Shown in pieces: positions 1 to 7,789 of a stretch of DNA of 64,000 bases (position 1 is its first letter; each line of letters begins with the position of its first letter). The DNA lies in NCBI RefSeq assembly GCF_030161255.1, contig NZ_BSPX01000003.1:72152-136151 (forward strand). Direction: 5' to 3'. Under the pieces are notes generated by a model. The model saw only the letters and a program-made list of their open reading frames with translations. It did no database searches and was not told the origin of the DNA. The translations under genes were made by a program, and so were the position numbers. Origin of the DNA: Zoogloea oryzae. Lineage in GTDB: Bacteria > Pseudomonadota > Gammaproteobacteria > Burkholderiales > Rhodocyclaceae.

Positions 1-531
1 CTGCGCGCCCGCCGCGAAGGCCTGCGGGATTTTGGCGCCTGCCTGTCGCCCATGAACGCCTTCCAGATCCTCCAGGGTATCGAGACCCTCGGCCTGCGCA
101 TGGAGCGCCACGTGGCCAACGCCCGGGCGCTGGTAGCCCATCTTGCCGCTCACCCGATGGTCGAATCCGTCTCTTGGCCCGAGCTCGACAGCCACCCCGA
201 CCACGCCCTCGCCGCGAAACTGCTGCCCAAGGGCTGCGGCGGCGTGTTCAGCTTCAGCCTGAAGGGCGGCCGTGCCGCCGGCGCCACCTTCATCGAGGCC
301 CTGCGCCTGTTCTCGCACCTGGCCAACGTGGGCGACGCCAAGTCGCTGGCGATCCATCCGGCCAGCACCACCCACTTCCGCATGTCGCCCGACGCACTCC
401 TCGCCGCCGGCATCACCGAAGGCACCATCCGCCTGTCGGTTGGCCTCGAGAACGCCCCGGATCTCATCGAAGATCTCGAACGCGGCCTTACCGCCGTCGC
501 CAAGGCCAGCCAGACCGGAGGTGCCCGATGA
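1..531 (+). CDS. metY: O-acetylhomoserine sulfhydrylase, C-terminal part (5' end outside window)
   Basis: The reading frame is open from base 1, so this is the C-terminal ~176 residues of a larger PLP enzyme. The family (Cys/Met metabolism PLP enzymes) makes homocysteine from O-acetylhomoserine and sulfide in methionine biosynthesis; it is cytosolic. The segment SHLANVGDAKSLAIHPASTTH-like, about residues 105-125 of the visible part, and the C-terminal GTIRLSVGLEN are typical of the O-acetylhomoserine type. The PLP lysine lies upstream, out of view. Its TGA overlaps the ATG of the next gene (ATGA at 528-531), so the hydrolase is probably translationally coupled. An O-succinylhomoserine (MetZ) assignment is less likely but not excluded from the C-terminus alone. 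Confidence 0.88.
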   Translation: MRARREGLRDFGACLSPMNAFQILQGIETLGLRMERHVANARALVAHLAAHPMVESVSWPELDSHPDHALAAKLLPKGCGGVFSFSLKGGRAAGATFIEALRLFSHLANVGDAKSLAIHPASTTHFRMSPDALLAAGITEGTIRLSVGLENAPDLIEDLERGLTAVAKASQTGGAR

Positions 532-1355
532 AACTCACCCTCGCCGGGCGCGACACCTACGTCTACACCGGCGGCCGCGCCTTCGACGCCGCCCGCCCCA
601 CCATCGTCTTCATCCACGGTGCCGGCCACGACCACAGCGTCTGGACGCTCCAGAGCCGCTACTTCGCCACCCACGGCTGGAACCCGGTGGTGCCCGATCT
701 CCCCGGCCACGGCCAGAGCGCCGGCCCGCAGCTCACGTCCATCGAGGCAATTGCCGACTGGGTGCTCGCCCTGCTTGACGGGCTGGGCGTGGCAACCGCC
801 ACCCTCGCCGGCCACAGCATGGGCTCGCTGGTCGCCCTGCAGGCCGCATCCCGAGCGCCAGAGCGCGTCCGCAGCCTCGTGCTGGTCGGCTCGGTGGCCC
901 CGATGCCCGTCGCCCCGCCCCTCCTCGACGCCACCCTCGCCGCCCGCGACAAGGCCCACCGGATGATCAACCAGTGGTCCTACGCGCCGGGCTCGCAGCT
1001 GGGCGCCAGCAGCATTCCGGGGCTCAACCTCACGGCCATCAACGAGCGCCTGATGCAGCGCGCGGCCCCCGGCGTGCTGCACACCGACATGTCGGCCTGC
1101 AACGCCTACACCGGCGGTTTCGACGCTGCAGCCAGGGTCACCTGCCCGGTGCTCCTCCTCAGCGCTGCCCAGGACCGCATGACACCGCCCAAGGCCATCG
1201 CCCCGCTGGCAAATGCCTTCACCTCAGCCAGAAAGGTCAATAAGGTTGTCCTTTCCGGCGCCGGCCACGCGATGATGGCCGAAGCGCCCGGCGCCGTGCT
1301 CGACGCCATCTGGCAGTTTGCCGATTCCAACCGCAGTTCCGAGGCCGTTCCATGA
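528..1355 (+). CDS. alpha/beta-hydrolase (serine hydrolase)
   Basis: A 275-residue alpha/beta-hydrolase. The start is ATG 528, overlapping the metY stop and preceded by GGAGGT at 517-522; upstream in-frame starts would run inside metY. Seen: oxyanion-hole motif HGAGHDHSVW (about residues 30-39), nucleophile elbow GHSMG (Ser97), acid Asp216 in AAQDRMTPP and His247 in GAGHAMM, so the triad is complete. No signal peptide, so probably cytosolic. The substrate cannot be read from sequence; the coupling to metY is suggestive (hydrolysis of an ester or thioester), but this family is promiscuous. Confidence 0.9.
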   Translation: MKLTLAGRDTYVYTGGRAFDAARPTIVFIHGAGHDHSVWTLQSRYFATHGWNPVVPDLPGHGQSAGPQLTSIEAIADWVLALLDGLGVATATLAGHSMGSLVALQAASRAPERVRSLVLVGSVAPMPVAPPLLDATLAARDKAHRMINQWSYAPGSQLGASSIPGLNLTAINERLMQRAAPGVLHTDMSACNAYTGGFDAAARVTCPVLLLSAAQDRMTPPKAIAPLANAFTSARKVNKVVLSGAGHAMMAEAPGAVLDAIWQFADSNRSSEAVP

Positions 1356-1407
1356 CCTGAACCAAATCCGCAGGCCATTCATCAAACAACCAAAAACGGA
1401 GACAAAA

Positions 1408-2199
1408 ATGGCTCAGCAAACACCCCCGACAGAAGAGCAGGCAGCGTCCCTGCCCTTCCCCACGATCCGCAACATTGGCATCGGCGCGCCTTTTCGCTGG
1501 ATCGCCCGCGGCTTCTCCGACCTCAAGGCTTGTGCCATCGCCAGCCTGTTCTACGGCTTCTGTTTCACCGGCATGGGCCTGCTGGTCACCTTTGTCTTCT
1601 CCCACGCCTACCAGTACACCTCGGCCGTCACCACCGGCTTCCTGCTCCTCGCGCCCTTCTTTGCGATGGGGCTTTACGAGCTCTCCCGCCGACGCCAGCT
1701 CGGCGAGCCTTGCGCCCTCGGCCCGACGCTCACCGTCTGGCGGCGCAACCTGGGCAACATCGCCCTCTTTGCCGCCGTGCTCACGGTCATCTTCCTGATC
1801 TGGGCGCGCGCCTCGCTGGTGGTCTTCGCCATGTTCTACACGCAAGAGCTGCCCAGCCTCAGCGGCTTCCTGAGCCAGGTGGTGTCTCTGGAAAACCTCG
1901 AATTCCTGGTGGTCTACTTTGGTGTCGGCGCAATCTTCGCCCTGCTGGTTTTCGCAGTGAGCGTGGTGTCCATCCCGCTGATGCTCGACCGCAACCAGGA
2001 CGCCATCACCTCGATGATCGCCAGCATCCGTGCGCTGGCCGAAAACCCGCTGCCGCTGCTGGTCTGGGCCTTCCTGATCGTCAGCCTGACCATCGTCGGC
2101 TTCCTGAGCTTCCACCTCGGGCTGGCGGTGCTGATGCCGGTGATCGGCCACGCCACCTGGCACGCCTATCGGGATCTGGTCGAACCGCTGCCGGATTGA
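1408..2199 (+). CDS. DUF2189 family integral membrane protein
   Basis: 263 residues with about six hydrophobic segments and the family's conserved features: an N-terminal PFPTIRNIGIGAPFRWI box, an LAPFFAMGLYELSRRRQLGE loop and a C-terminal GHATWHAYRDLV. The function of DUF2189 proteins is not established. Start ATG 1408 has GGAG at 1398-1401; the in-frame start further upstream would read into the hydrolase end. The last 34 bases overlap the convergent transporter gene, so the two transcripts share 3' sequence. Confidence 0.82.
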   Translation: MAQQTPPTEEQAASLPFPTIRNIGIGAPFRWIARGFSDLKACAIASLFYGFCFTGMGLLVTFVFSHAYQYTSAVTTGFLLLAPFFAMGLYELSRRRQLGEPCALGPTLTVWRRNLGNIALFAAVLTVIFLIWARASLVVFAMFYTQELPSLSGFLSQVVSLENLEFLVVYFGVGAIFALLVFAVSVVSIPLMLDRNQDAITSMIASIRALAENPLPLLVWAFLIVSLTIVGFLSFHLGLAVLMPVIGHATWHAYRDLVEPLPD

Positions 2200-3065
2200 G
2201 CTGAACCGGCGCCATCCCGCGCGAGGGCGATCACTGCGCCGAGCACGATCGCCCCGCCGATGATCTGCCCCAGGCTCACCGCCTCGCCGAGGAACACCGC
2301 GGCGAGGATGAAGGTCACCACCGGCTCCAGGGTCGACAGCGTCGCCGCGTCGGCCGCCCCCAGGCGCTGGATGCCGGCAAAGAAGGTCGCCATCGCCACT
2401 GCAGTGGAAACCAGCGCGATCGCCACGCAGGCCATCCACGCCGCCGGGCCGGCCGGAAAGCGCGGGCCGGTCGCCAGCACCAGGCCGCCAAACACCAGCG
2501 CCGCGGCCAACATCACCACCGTGGATGACGCCAGCGCATCCTCGGCCGCGAGCACCCGGCTTCCGGCCACGATGTAGATCGAGTAGATCACCGCCGTCGC
2601 CACACCCAGCGCCACGCCGATCCCGCTGCCGCCGAGCCCTTCACCCAAGGTGAGCGCCGTGCCCACGAGGGCGGCCCCCATCGCCAGGCTGCGCCGGTGG
2701 GTCAGCCGTTCGCCCAGGAAAGCCACGCCGATCAAGGCCACCAGAAACGGGTACAGATACAGCAGCAAGGCCACCAGCCCCGCCGACGCAAAGCGCAACG
2801 CACTGAAAAAGCACATCGACTGCGCCACGTAACCAACGCCGCCCATCAGCGCCAGCACCGTGCCGTTCCGGCGGGACGGCCAGCGCCGACGGGTTGCGAG
2901 CGTGAGCGCCGCCATAGCGACACCCGCAATCGCAAAGCGCAGGAAGAGCACCGCGGTCACGTCGGCACCACCGGCGTACGCCACCCGGGCAAAAATCGCC
3001 ATCGCCCCGAACGACGTCGCCGACAAGGCCACCAGCCCCGCTCCAACCCACCGCGCATTTGTCAT
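2166..3065 (-). CDS. EamA/DMT-superfamily permease
   Basis: 299 residues with about ten transmembrane helices in two repeated EamA halves; each half ends in a LYPFLVALIGVAFLGERL- or LEPVVTFILAAVFLGEAV-like motif, the hallmark of drug/metabolite transporters. Such proteins export amino acids or other metabolites; the substrate is unknown here. Start chosen at the ATG at 3063-3065 (MTNARW) with GGGAG about 10 bases upstream; an upstream extension of 43 residues has no membrane-protein character. The C-terminus is Ser/Gly-rich and lies inside the convergent DUF2189 gene. Confidence 0.87.
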   Translation of the reverse strand: MTNARWVGAGLVALSATSFGAMAIFARVAYAGGADVTAVLFLRFAIAGVAMAALTLATRRRWPSRRNGTVLALMGGVGYVAQSMCFFSALRFASAGLVALLLYLYPFLVALIGVAFLGERLTHRRSLAMGAALVGTALTLGEGLGGSGIGVALGVATAVIYSIYIVAGSRVLAAEDALASSTVVMLAAALVFGGLVLATGPRFPAGPAAWMACVAIALVSTAVAMATFFAGIQRLGAADAATLSTLEPVVTFILAAVFLGEAVSLGQIIGGAIVLGAVIALARDGAGSAQSGSGSTRSR

Positions 3066-3188
3066 CCGATCGCCGCTCCCGCCCGCAAAGCGGCCGATCG
3101 TGCCGGCCGTCCACGCCCCGGTCAAGCCGGAATGTGCGTTTCGGCGACACTCCGGCGGGCTCCGGCAGCGTTTATTTTCATTCGCCCT

Positions 3189-3218
3189 TTGCAATCCGCC
3201 CCGGGCTGTGGCGAAAAT
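3189..3218 (+). promoter_or_regulatory. possible sigma70 promoter for the 3257 gene
   Basis: TTGCAA (3189-3194), 18-bp spacer, GAAAAT (3213-3218). Four of six matches in each box and about 40 bases upstream of the ATG. Weak, but the only plausible pair in this divergent gap. Confidence 0.3.
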
Positions 3219-3256
3219 GCACGATGCAACTCCGTCGTACTCACCGAAAGGCCCTC

Positions 3257-3964
3257 ATGAAAATCCGCTCGCTTCGTCCGCTGGCCCTCGCGCTCCCGCT
3301 TGCCCTGTGCTTCGCTGCTGCCCATGCAGCCGATGCGCCGTCGCTGCCCACCGCCGACATCGCGGTCGAAAGCAGCCGCTCGGCCCCCAACGATCAGTTC
3401 CGCGCGCAGGTCTACACCGAAGCCACCGACAGCAGCCCGGCCGAGCTCGCCCGCAAGATCAACAACACCGTCGCCCAGGCCGTTCAGACCGCCCGCGCCT
3501 ATCCGGCGGTCAAGATCCGCACCGCCGGCAACAACACCTACCCGATCTACGCCAAGACTGGTCGCAGCATCGAATCCTGGCGGATGCGCTCCACCCTCGC
3601 CCTCGAAAGCAAGGATGCCGGCCAGCTTTCCGAACTCATCGGCAAGCTCCAGCAGACCATGGCCATCGGCGGGCTCTCGGCAGCACCGTCGCCCGAAACC
3701 TGGAAGAAGATCGAGGACGAAGCCATCACCGACGCCCTCGCCGCCTTCGAGGCCCGCGCCAAGCTGGTCGCCGCCAGCCTCCACAAGAAGTGGCGGATCA
3801 AGCACGTGTCGGTGAACACCAGCGGCTACCAGCCCCGTCCGCCAGTGATGCCGATGGCCCGCGCCGCCATGGCCGTTGCCGACGCCGCGCCGCCCGCCCC
3901 CATCGAGGCCGGCGACAGCCCGGTGTCGGTGTCCGTCAATGGCCAGATCGAACTGCTCGAATGA
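3257..3964 (+). CDS. SIMPL-domain periplasmic protein (DUF541-like)
   Basis: 235 residues with a clear Sec signal peptide (MKIRSLRP followed by a hydrophobic core, cleavage near AHAADA). The mature part has the pattern of SIMPL/DUF541 proteins: an N-terminal strand, an Asn-rich KINNTVAQAVQTAR helix, YPIYAKTGRSIESWRMRSTLALES and a VSVSVNGQIELL end. Members are periplasmic or outer-membrane-associated with no agreed biochemical role. ATG 3257 is preceded by GAAAGG. The stop overlaps the dtd start (ATGA 3961-3964), suggesting co-translation. Confidence 0.75.
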   Translation: MKIRSLRPLALALPLALCFAAAHAADAPSLPTADIAVESSRSAPNDQFRAQVYTEATDSSPAELARKINNTVAQAVQTARAYPAVKIRTAGNNTYPIYAKTGRSIESWRMRSTLALESKDAGQLSELIGKLQQTMAIGGLSAAPSPETWKKIEDEAITDALAAFEARAKLVAASLHKKWRIKHVSVNTSGYQPRPPVMPMARAAMAVADAAPPAPIEAGDSPVSVSVNGQIELLE

Positions 3965-4398
3965 TTGCCCTGATCCAGCGCGTCCTCGAAGCCCGCGTCA
4001 CGGTTGACGGGCGCACGGTCGGCGAGATCGGCCCCGGCCTGCTGGCGCTGGTGGCGGTCGAGCGTGGCGACCAGCCCGCCAACGCCACGCGGATGGTCGA
4101 ACGGTTGCTCGGCTATCGGGTGTTCTCGGATGACGACGGGCGGATGAACCGCTCACTGGTCGATACCGGCGGCGGCCTGCTGCTGGTGTCGCAATTCACC
4201 CTCGCCGCCGACACCAGCAAGGGCACGCGGGCCAGCTTCACGCCGGCCGCGCCACCCGACGAAGCCGAGAAACTGTTCAATCAGGTCGTCACCCTCGCCC
4301 GCAGCCGCCATCCGGTGGTCGAGACGGGTGAGTTTGGCGCCGAGATGTCGATATCGCTCATCAACCATGGCCCGGTCACTTTCCGTCTCACGGCTTGA
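3961..4398 (+). CDS. dtd: D-aminoacyl-tRNA deacylase
   Basis: 145 residues, the normal family length. Removes D-amino acids (and glycine) from mischarged tRNA in the cytosol. Diagnostic motifs are present: SQFTL at 77-81 and NHGPVT at 135-140; the Gly-Pro of the second motif forms the cross-subunit chirality filter. Starts inside the stop of the SIMPL gene and overlaps the next gene by 32 bases, so three genes are stacked. Confidence 0.96.
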   Translation: MIALIQRVLEARVTVDGRTVGEIGPGLLALVAVERGDQPANATRMVERLLGYRVFSDDDGRMNRSLVDTGGGLLLVSQFTLAADTSKGTRASFTPAAPPDEAEKLFNQVVTLARSRHPVVETGEFGAEMSISLINHGPVTFRLTA

Positions 4399-4915
4399 AC
4401 GCCGGCTGGCCGCCCTGGCCCTGCTTGCGTTTCTGGCCGGCTGCAGCCAGACGCCCCAGCGCCCGGCGTCCAGCACATCCGTCCCCCGCGCCACTGCACC
4501 GGCGCGCGGCTGGTTCGCCCTGCCGCGGGACGACCACGCGCAGGAAATGGTGATCTTTGCGTTGGGGCTGCTCGACACCGGCTACCGCTTCGGCGGCAAG
4601 AACCCCGAAGCCGGCCTGGATTGCAGCGGGATGGTGAGCTACGTGGTCGAACAGGTGAGCGGCAAGCGCCTGCCCTACAACGCCGCAGGCATCGCCGAAC
4701 GCACCCGGCCGATTCCGTCGAACGCAGTCCGGCCGGGCGATCTGGTGTTCTTCAACACCCTCGGCCGCTCGTATTCGCACATGGGGATTTACGTGGGCGA
4801 CGGCAAGTTCGTGCACGCCCCCAACAGCCGCGGCAAGGTGAGGGTTGATCGCCTCGACAACCGCTATTACGCCGATCGCTTCGAGGGCGCCCGCACCCTG
4901 CTGCCGGAAGGCTGA
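4367..4915 (+). CDS. NlpC/P60 cell-wall hydrolase lipoprotein
   Basis: 182 residues. A lipoprotein signal (LAFLAGC, Cys26) predicts membrane anchoring. The NlpC/P60 domain (about 55-180) carries the expected catalytic set: Cys86 in LDCSGMV, His138 in YSHMGIYVGDG and His150 in KFVHAPNSRGKV. Such enzymes cleave D-gamma-Glu-meso-DAP bonds in peptidoglycan. ATG 4367 was chosen because it places the signal peptide correctly; the ATG at 4328 would add 13 non-hydrophobic residues. The gene begins inside dtd. Confidence 0.9.
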   Translation: MARSLSVSRLERRLAALALLAFLAGCSQTPQRPASSTSVPRATAPARGWFALPRDDHAQEMVIFALGLLDTGYRFGGKNPEAGLDCSGMVSYVVEQVSGKRLPYNAAGIAERTRPIPSNAVRPGDLVFFNTLGRSYSHMGIYVGDGKFVHAPNSRGKVRVDRLDNRYYADRFEGARTLLPEG

Positions 4916-4924
4916 TCCGGCAGC
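4900..4924. terminator. hairpin at convergent 3' ends
   Basis: GCTGCCGGA (4900-4908) pairs with TCCGGCAGC (4916-4924), a 9-bp perfect stem with a 7-base loop that includes the NlpC stop codon. No T-run follows on either strand, so it may only protect the 3' ends of the NlpC and hemB mRNAs. Confidence 0.4.
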
Positions 4925-4936
4925 GTTCGCCTCAGC

Positions 4937-5947
4937 TTACGCGTCTTCCTTCAGCCAGCGGGCGGCATCGAGCGCGTAGTAGGTGAGGATGCCGTCGGCG
5001 CCGGCACGCTTGAAGGCCACCAGGGCTTCGAGTGCGCACGCCTTCTCGTTGAGCCAGCCGTTGGCCGCGGCGGCCTTCAGCATCGCGTACTCGCCGCTCA
5101 CCTGATAGACGTAGGTCGGCACCTGCAGCTCGGATTTCACCCGACGGACGATGTCGAGATAAGGCATGCCCGGCTTCACCATGAACATGTCGGCGCCTTC
5201 CGAAATGTCGAGTGCAACTTCGCGCAGGGCCTCGTCGGAATTGGCCGGGTCCATCTGGTAGGTGTATTTGTTGCCCTTGCCCAGATTGCCCGCCGAGCCC
5301 ACCGCGTCACGGAACGGGCCGTAGAAGCTCGACGCGTACTTGGCCGAATAAGCCAGGATGCGGGTGTAGATCTGGCGGGCGACGTCGAGCTCGGCGCGGA
5401 TGCGCGCGACACGGCCGTCCATCATGTCGGACGGCGCCACCACGTCGGCGCCAGCCTGGGCATGGCAGAGCGCCTGCTTGGCCAGCACTTCGAGGGTCTC
5501 GTCGTTGAGCACATAGCCGGTGTCGTCGATCAGGCCGTCCTGACCGTGGCTGGTGTACGGGTCGAGCGCCACGTCGGTGATGATGCCGAGGTCGGGGAAG
5601 CGGGCCTTCAAGGCCTGCACCACACGGGGCACGAGGCCGTCCGGGTTGTAGGCTTCTTCGGCACCGAGGGATTTCTTGGCGTCTTCCACCACCGGAAACA
5701 GCGCCAGCGCCGGCACGCCCAGCGCCACGGCTTCCTCCGCGACGCGCAGCAGGTTGTCTAGGGAAACGCGGCTCACGCCCGGCATGGAGGCCACGGGCTG
5801 GTTGATCTGCTCGCCCTCGAGGACGAAGACGGGGTAGATCAGGTCGTCGGCCGAGAGCCGATGCTCGCGCATCAGGCGGCGGGAGAAATCATCGCGACGC
5901 ATGCGGCGCATGCGGGTGGACGGGAAGGCGGAATGAACAGGCTTCAT
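4937..5947 (-). CDS. hemB: delta-aminolevulinic acid dehydratase (porphobilinogen synthase)
   Basis: 336 residues, full length. Condenses two 5-aminolevulinate molecules to porphobilinogen in heme synthesis. The active-site lysines are visible: Lys203 in YSAKYASSFYGPFRDA and the Schiff-base Lys258 in MFMVKPGMPYLDIVRR. The metal loop reads TDVALDPYTSHGQDGL (124-139): aspartates replace the cysteines of the zinc-type enzyme, so this is the magnesium/potassium-type HemB usual in proteobacteria. Monocistronic on the - strand. Confidence 0.97.
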   Translation of the reverse strand: MKPVHSAFPSTRMRRMRRDDFSRRLMREHRLSADDLIYPVFVLEGEQINQPVASMPGVSRVSLDNLLRVAEEAVALGVPALALFPVVEDAKKSLGAEEAYNPDGLVPRVVQALKARFPDLGIITDVALDPYTSHGQDGLIDDTGYVLNDETLEVLAKQALCHAQAGADVVAPSDMMDGRVARIRAELDVARQIYTRILAYSAKYASSFYGPFRDAVGSAGNLGKGNKYTYQMDPANSDEALREVALDISEGADMFMVKPGMPYLDIVRRVKSELQVPTYVYQVSGEYAMLKAAAANGWLNEKACALEALVAFKRAGADGILTYYALDAARWLKEDA

Positions 5948-5965
5948 GGGCGATCTCGGGGTGCT

Positions 5966-6122
5966 TACATCTGGAAACGAATTGAACCCGGAACTTTCGT
6001 TCGGGTTGCCAAGACTAACACGCAGATGGTGACGAACCGTCTCCCGCTATACCTCCCTGAGCGGGTGCCTTGAGCAAGCAAGGCATTTTTGGCCCCCGGC
6101 AACCCCTCGCCGGGGGTTTTTT
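5966..6122 (+). ncRNA. candidate small RNA beside hemB
   Basis: A strong + strand terminator (6093-6122) has no + strand gene upstream. Between it and hemB lie two more hairpins: imperfect AACCCG/CGGGTT (5985-5990/6002-6007) and CCCGCT/AGCGGG (6043-6048/6060-6065), whose 11-base loop contains CCTCC, complementary to a Shine-Dalgarno sequence. A weak promoter pair, TTCATG (5943-5948) and TACATC (5966-5971) at 17 bp, would start transcription near 5978. I do not recognise a known RNA family; it does not match tRNA, 6S or SRP RNA. The 5' end is a guess. Confidence 0.35.
6093..6122 (+). terminator. Rho-independent terminator (+ strand)
   Basis: Stem CCCCCGGC (6093-6100) / GCCGGGGG (6109-6116), 8 bp, then six T (6117-6122). 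On the - strand the stem is followed by CCAAAAA, so it is directional and does not serve hemB or the flippase gene. Confidence 0.8.
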
Positions 6123-6128
6123 ATTTCA

Positions 6129-7562
6129 TCAGCGCCGAACGACCCGCCGCACCACCGCACCCACCTCCGCCCCCACCGGGTGACGGGTGACCATCACGCC
6201 GATCACCCAGCCGATGGACGAAGCAATGATGCAGCCCACCACGCCGAAGAACGGCGCCGCGTGGGGAAAAGCCAGCTTGAAGGCAAGGCACGACGTGGCC
6301 GCGCACAGGGCCACCAGCAGCGACGGCCCCAGGGCCTCGCCGACACGGCTCAGATCAAACCCGATTAGGCGACGCAGCACCATCAGGGTGTAGCCGGTGA
6401 TGAGCAGATCGCCGACGGCAATGCCCGCCGCAACGTGGTCAAGGCTGTACATGCTACCGATGAGGATCAGCACCACCTTGATCGGCTGCCCGACCAGCTG
6501 GAAGCGCAGGGTGTACTTCGACTTGCCGGTGCCGCTGACCACGGCCGCGCCGGTCACCGCGATCGTCAGCGCCGCCGAACCCACGCACAGGATGCGCGCC
6601 GGCTCGATGATCCGCGCCCACTTCTCGCTGTAGAGCAGCAGCACGATGGAGTCCATCGCCAGCGCCATGCAGGCGAACAGCGGGAAGGCCAGCGCGCTGA
6701 GGTAGCAGATGCTCTTGAGGAACTGATCCGCAACGCTCTCGCCGTCCCGGTGGGTGCGGGCGAAGGCCGGCATCAGCACCGGCGTCAGCCCTTCCATGAT
6801 CGAGCGAAAGGCCAGCCCGACCACGCCCAGCGAGCGAGCCAGATAACCGGCGGTTTCGATGCTCATCGCCTTGCCGACAATCATCTCGGGCGCCGACAGG
6901 CCGAACTCCCACAGCAGCGACGATCCGCAGAAGCGCCCACCGGTGCGCAGGATGTGGCGCCATTCGGAGAACTCCACGCGCATCGGCACTTCGCGCTTGG
7001 TCATCAGAACGGTCATGAGCACCGTGAGAGTGGTGCTCGCCACCGCACCCCAGGCGAGGCCGATGAAGCCAACGCCCATCGAGCACAGCCCGATCGACAC
7101 CGTTGCCTGAAGCGTACCGGACGCCAGGTTGATGCGCACCACCTTGTCGAAGTTGAGGTTGCGCTTGAGGATCGCCATCGACACCGACCCGAAGGGCAGC
7201 AGGAAGAAGTTGATCGACAGCACGTGCATCACCAGCCCGATGCCGTCCTCCCGGTAGAACGCCGCCACCGGGCCGCTCGCCACCCAGGTGAGCACGCCGA
7301 GGGTCCAGCTCATGATGACGGCGATGGTCGCCGCCGTCTGGAGCCGCACCGGGGTGAGGTCGCGTTCCTGGATGAGGTAGCTGGTGATGCCCAGATCGCG
7401 CAGGGCGTGGGACATGGCGAGGATCAGGCTTCCGATGGAAAAGATGCCGATCTCTTCGGGGGAGAGCAGTCGCGCCAGGACAACCGACGAGACGAACTGG
7501 ATGACAAACACGATGGCTTTCTCTCCGACGGAGAGAAAGACCGCTTTCTTTACATTAGCCAT
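6129..7562 (-). CDS. Wzx-type oligosaccharide flippase (MOP superfamily)
   Basis: 477 residues, about 12-14 transmembrane helices. The N-terminus (KKAVFLSVGEKAIVFVIQFVSSVVLARLLSPEEIGIFSIG) is the classic start of polysaccharide-synthesis flippases, with DLGITSYLIQ following. Predicted to flip lipid-linked oligosaccharide units across the inner membrane. It lies downstream of the XrtA polysaccharide operon but after a 227-bp gap, so it may have its own promoter. It supplies the flippase step otherwise absent from the operon. Confidence 0.88.
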   Translation of the reverse strand: MANVKKAVFLSVGEKAIVFVIQFVSSVVLARLLSPEEIGIFSIGSLILAMSHALRDLGITSYLIQERDLTPVRLQTAATIAVIMSWTLGVLTWVASGPVAAFYREDGIGLVMHVLSINFFLLPFGSVSMAILKRNLNFDKVVRINLASGTLQATVSIGLCSMGVGFIGLAWGAVASTTLTVLMTVLMTKREVPMRVEFSEWRHILRTGGRFCGSSLLWEFGLSAPEMIVGKAMSIETAGYLARSLGVVGLAFRSIMEGLTPVLMPAFARTHRDGESVADQFLKSICYLSALAFPLFACMALAMDSIVLLLYSEKWARIIEPARILCVGSAALTIAVTGAAVVSGTGKSKYTLRFQLVGQPIKVVLILIGSMYSLDHVAAGIAVGDLLITGYTLMVLRRLIGFDLSRVGEALGPSLLVALCAATSCLAFKLAFPHAAPFFGVVGCIIASSIGWVIGVMVTRHPVGAEVGAVVRRVVRR

Positions 7563-7789
7563 GGGTTACGGACGCGAGCCTCGCCCCTGAGAATCCGACT
7601 GAAGCATCATTGATTTCAACACAAGTGAGTGAACCGACGGCGCGCGCCATCTTGATGCGGTGCATTGAGTCGATGCCGGTGGGGTTACGCTTCGAGGGCG
7701 AAGCATCACACAAAAACTTGGTACGCCACGATGACGTCGTGCACGGGAGTGCAAACAATTGTTCTTTTTTCACTGCATTCCGTCTGGCT
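7563..7789. other. intergenic gap upstream of the flippase gene
   Basis: 227 bp without a supportable gene. An ORF on the - strand crosses it but has no start signal or protein-like composition. I see no confident promoter, although its length and position fit a promoter for the flippase. Confidence 0.4.

Noticed and set aside
5948..6122. 6S RNA, SRP RNA or tRNA next to hemB
   Set aside because: No closing stem with central bubble, no SRP apical loop and no cloverleaf could be formed.
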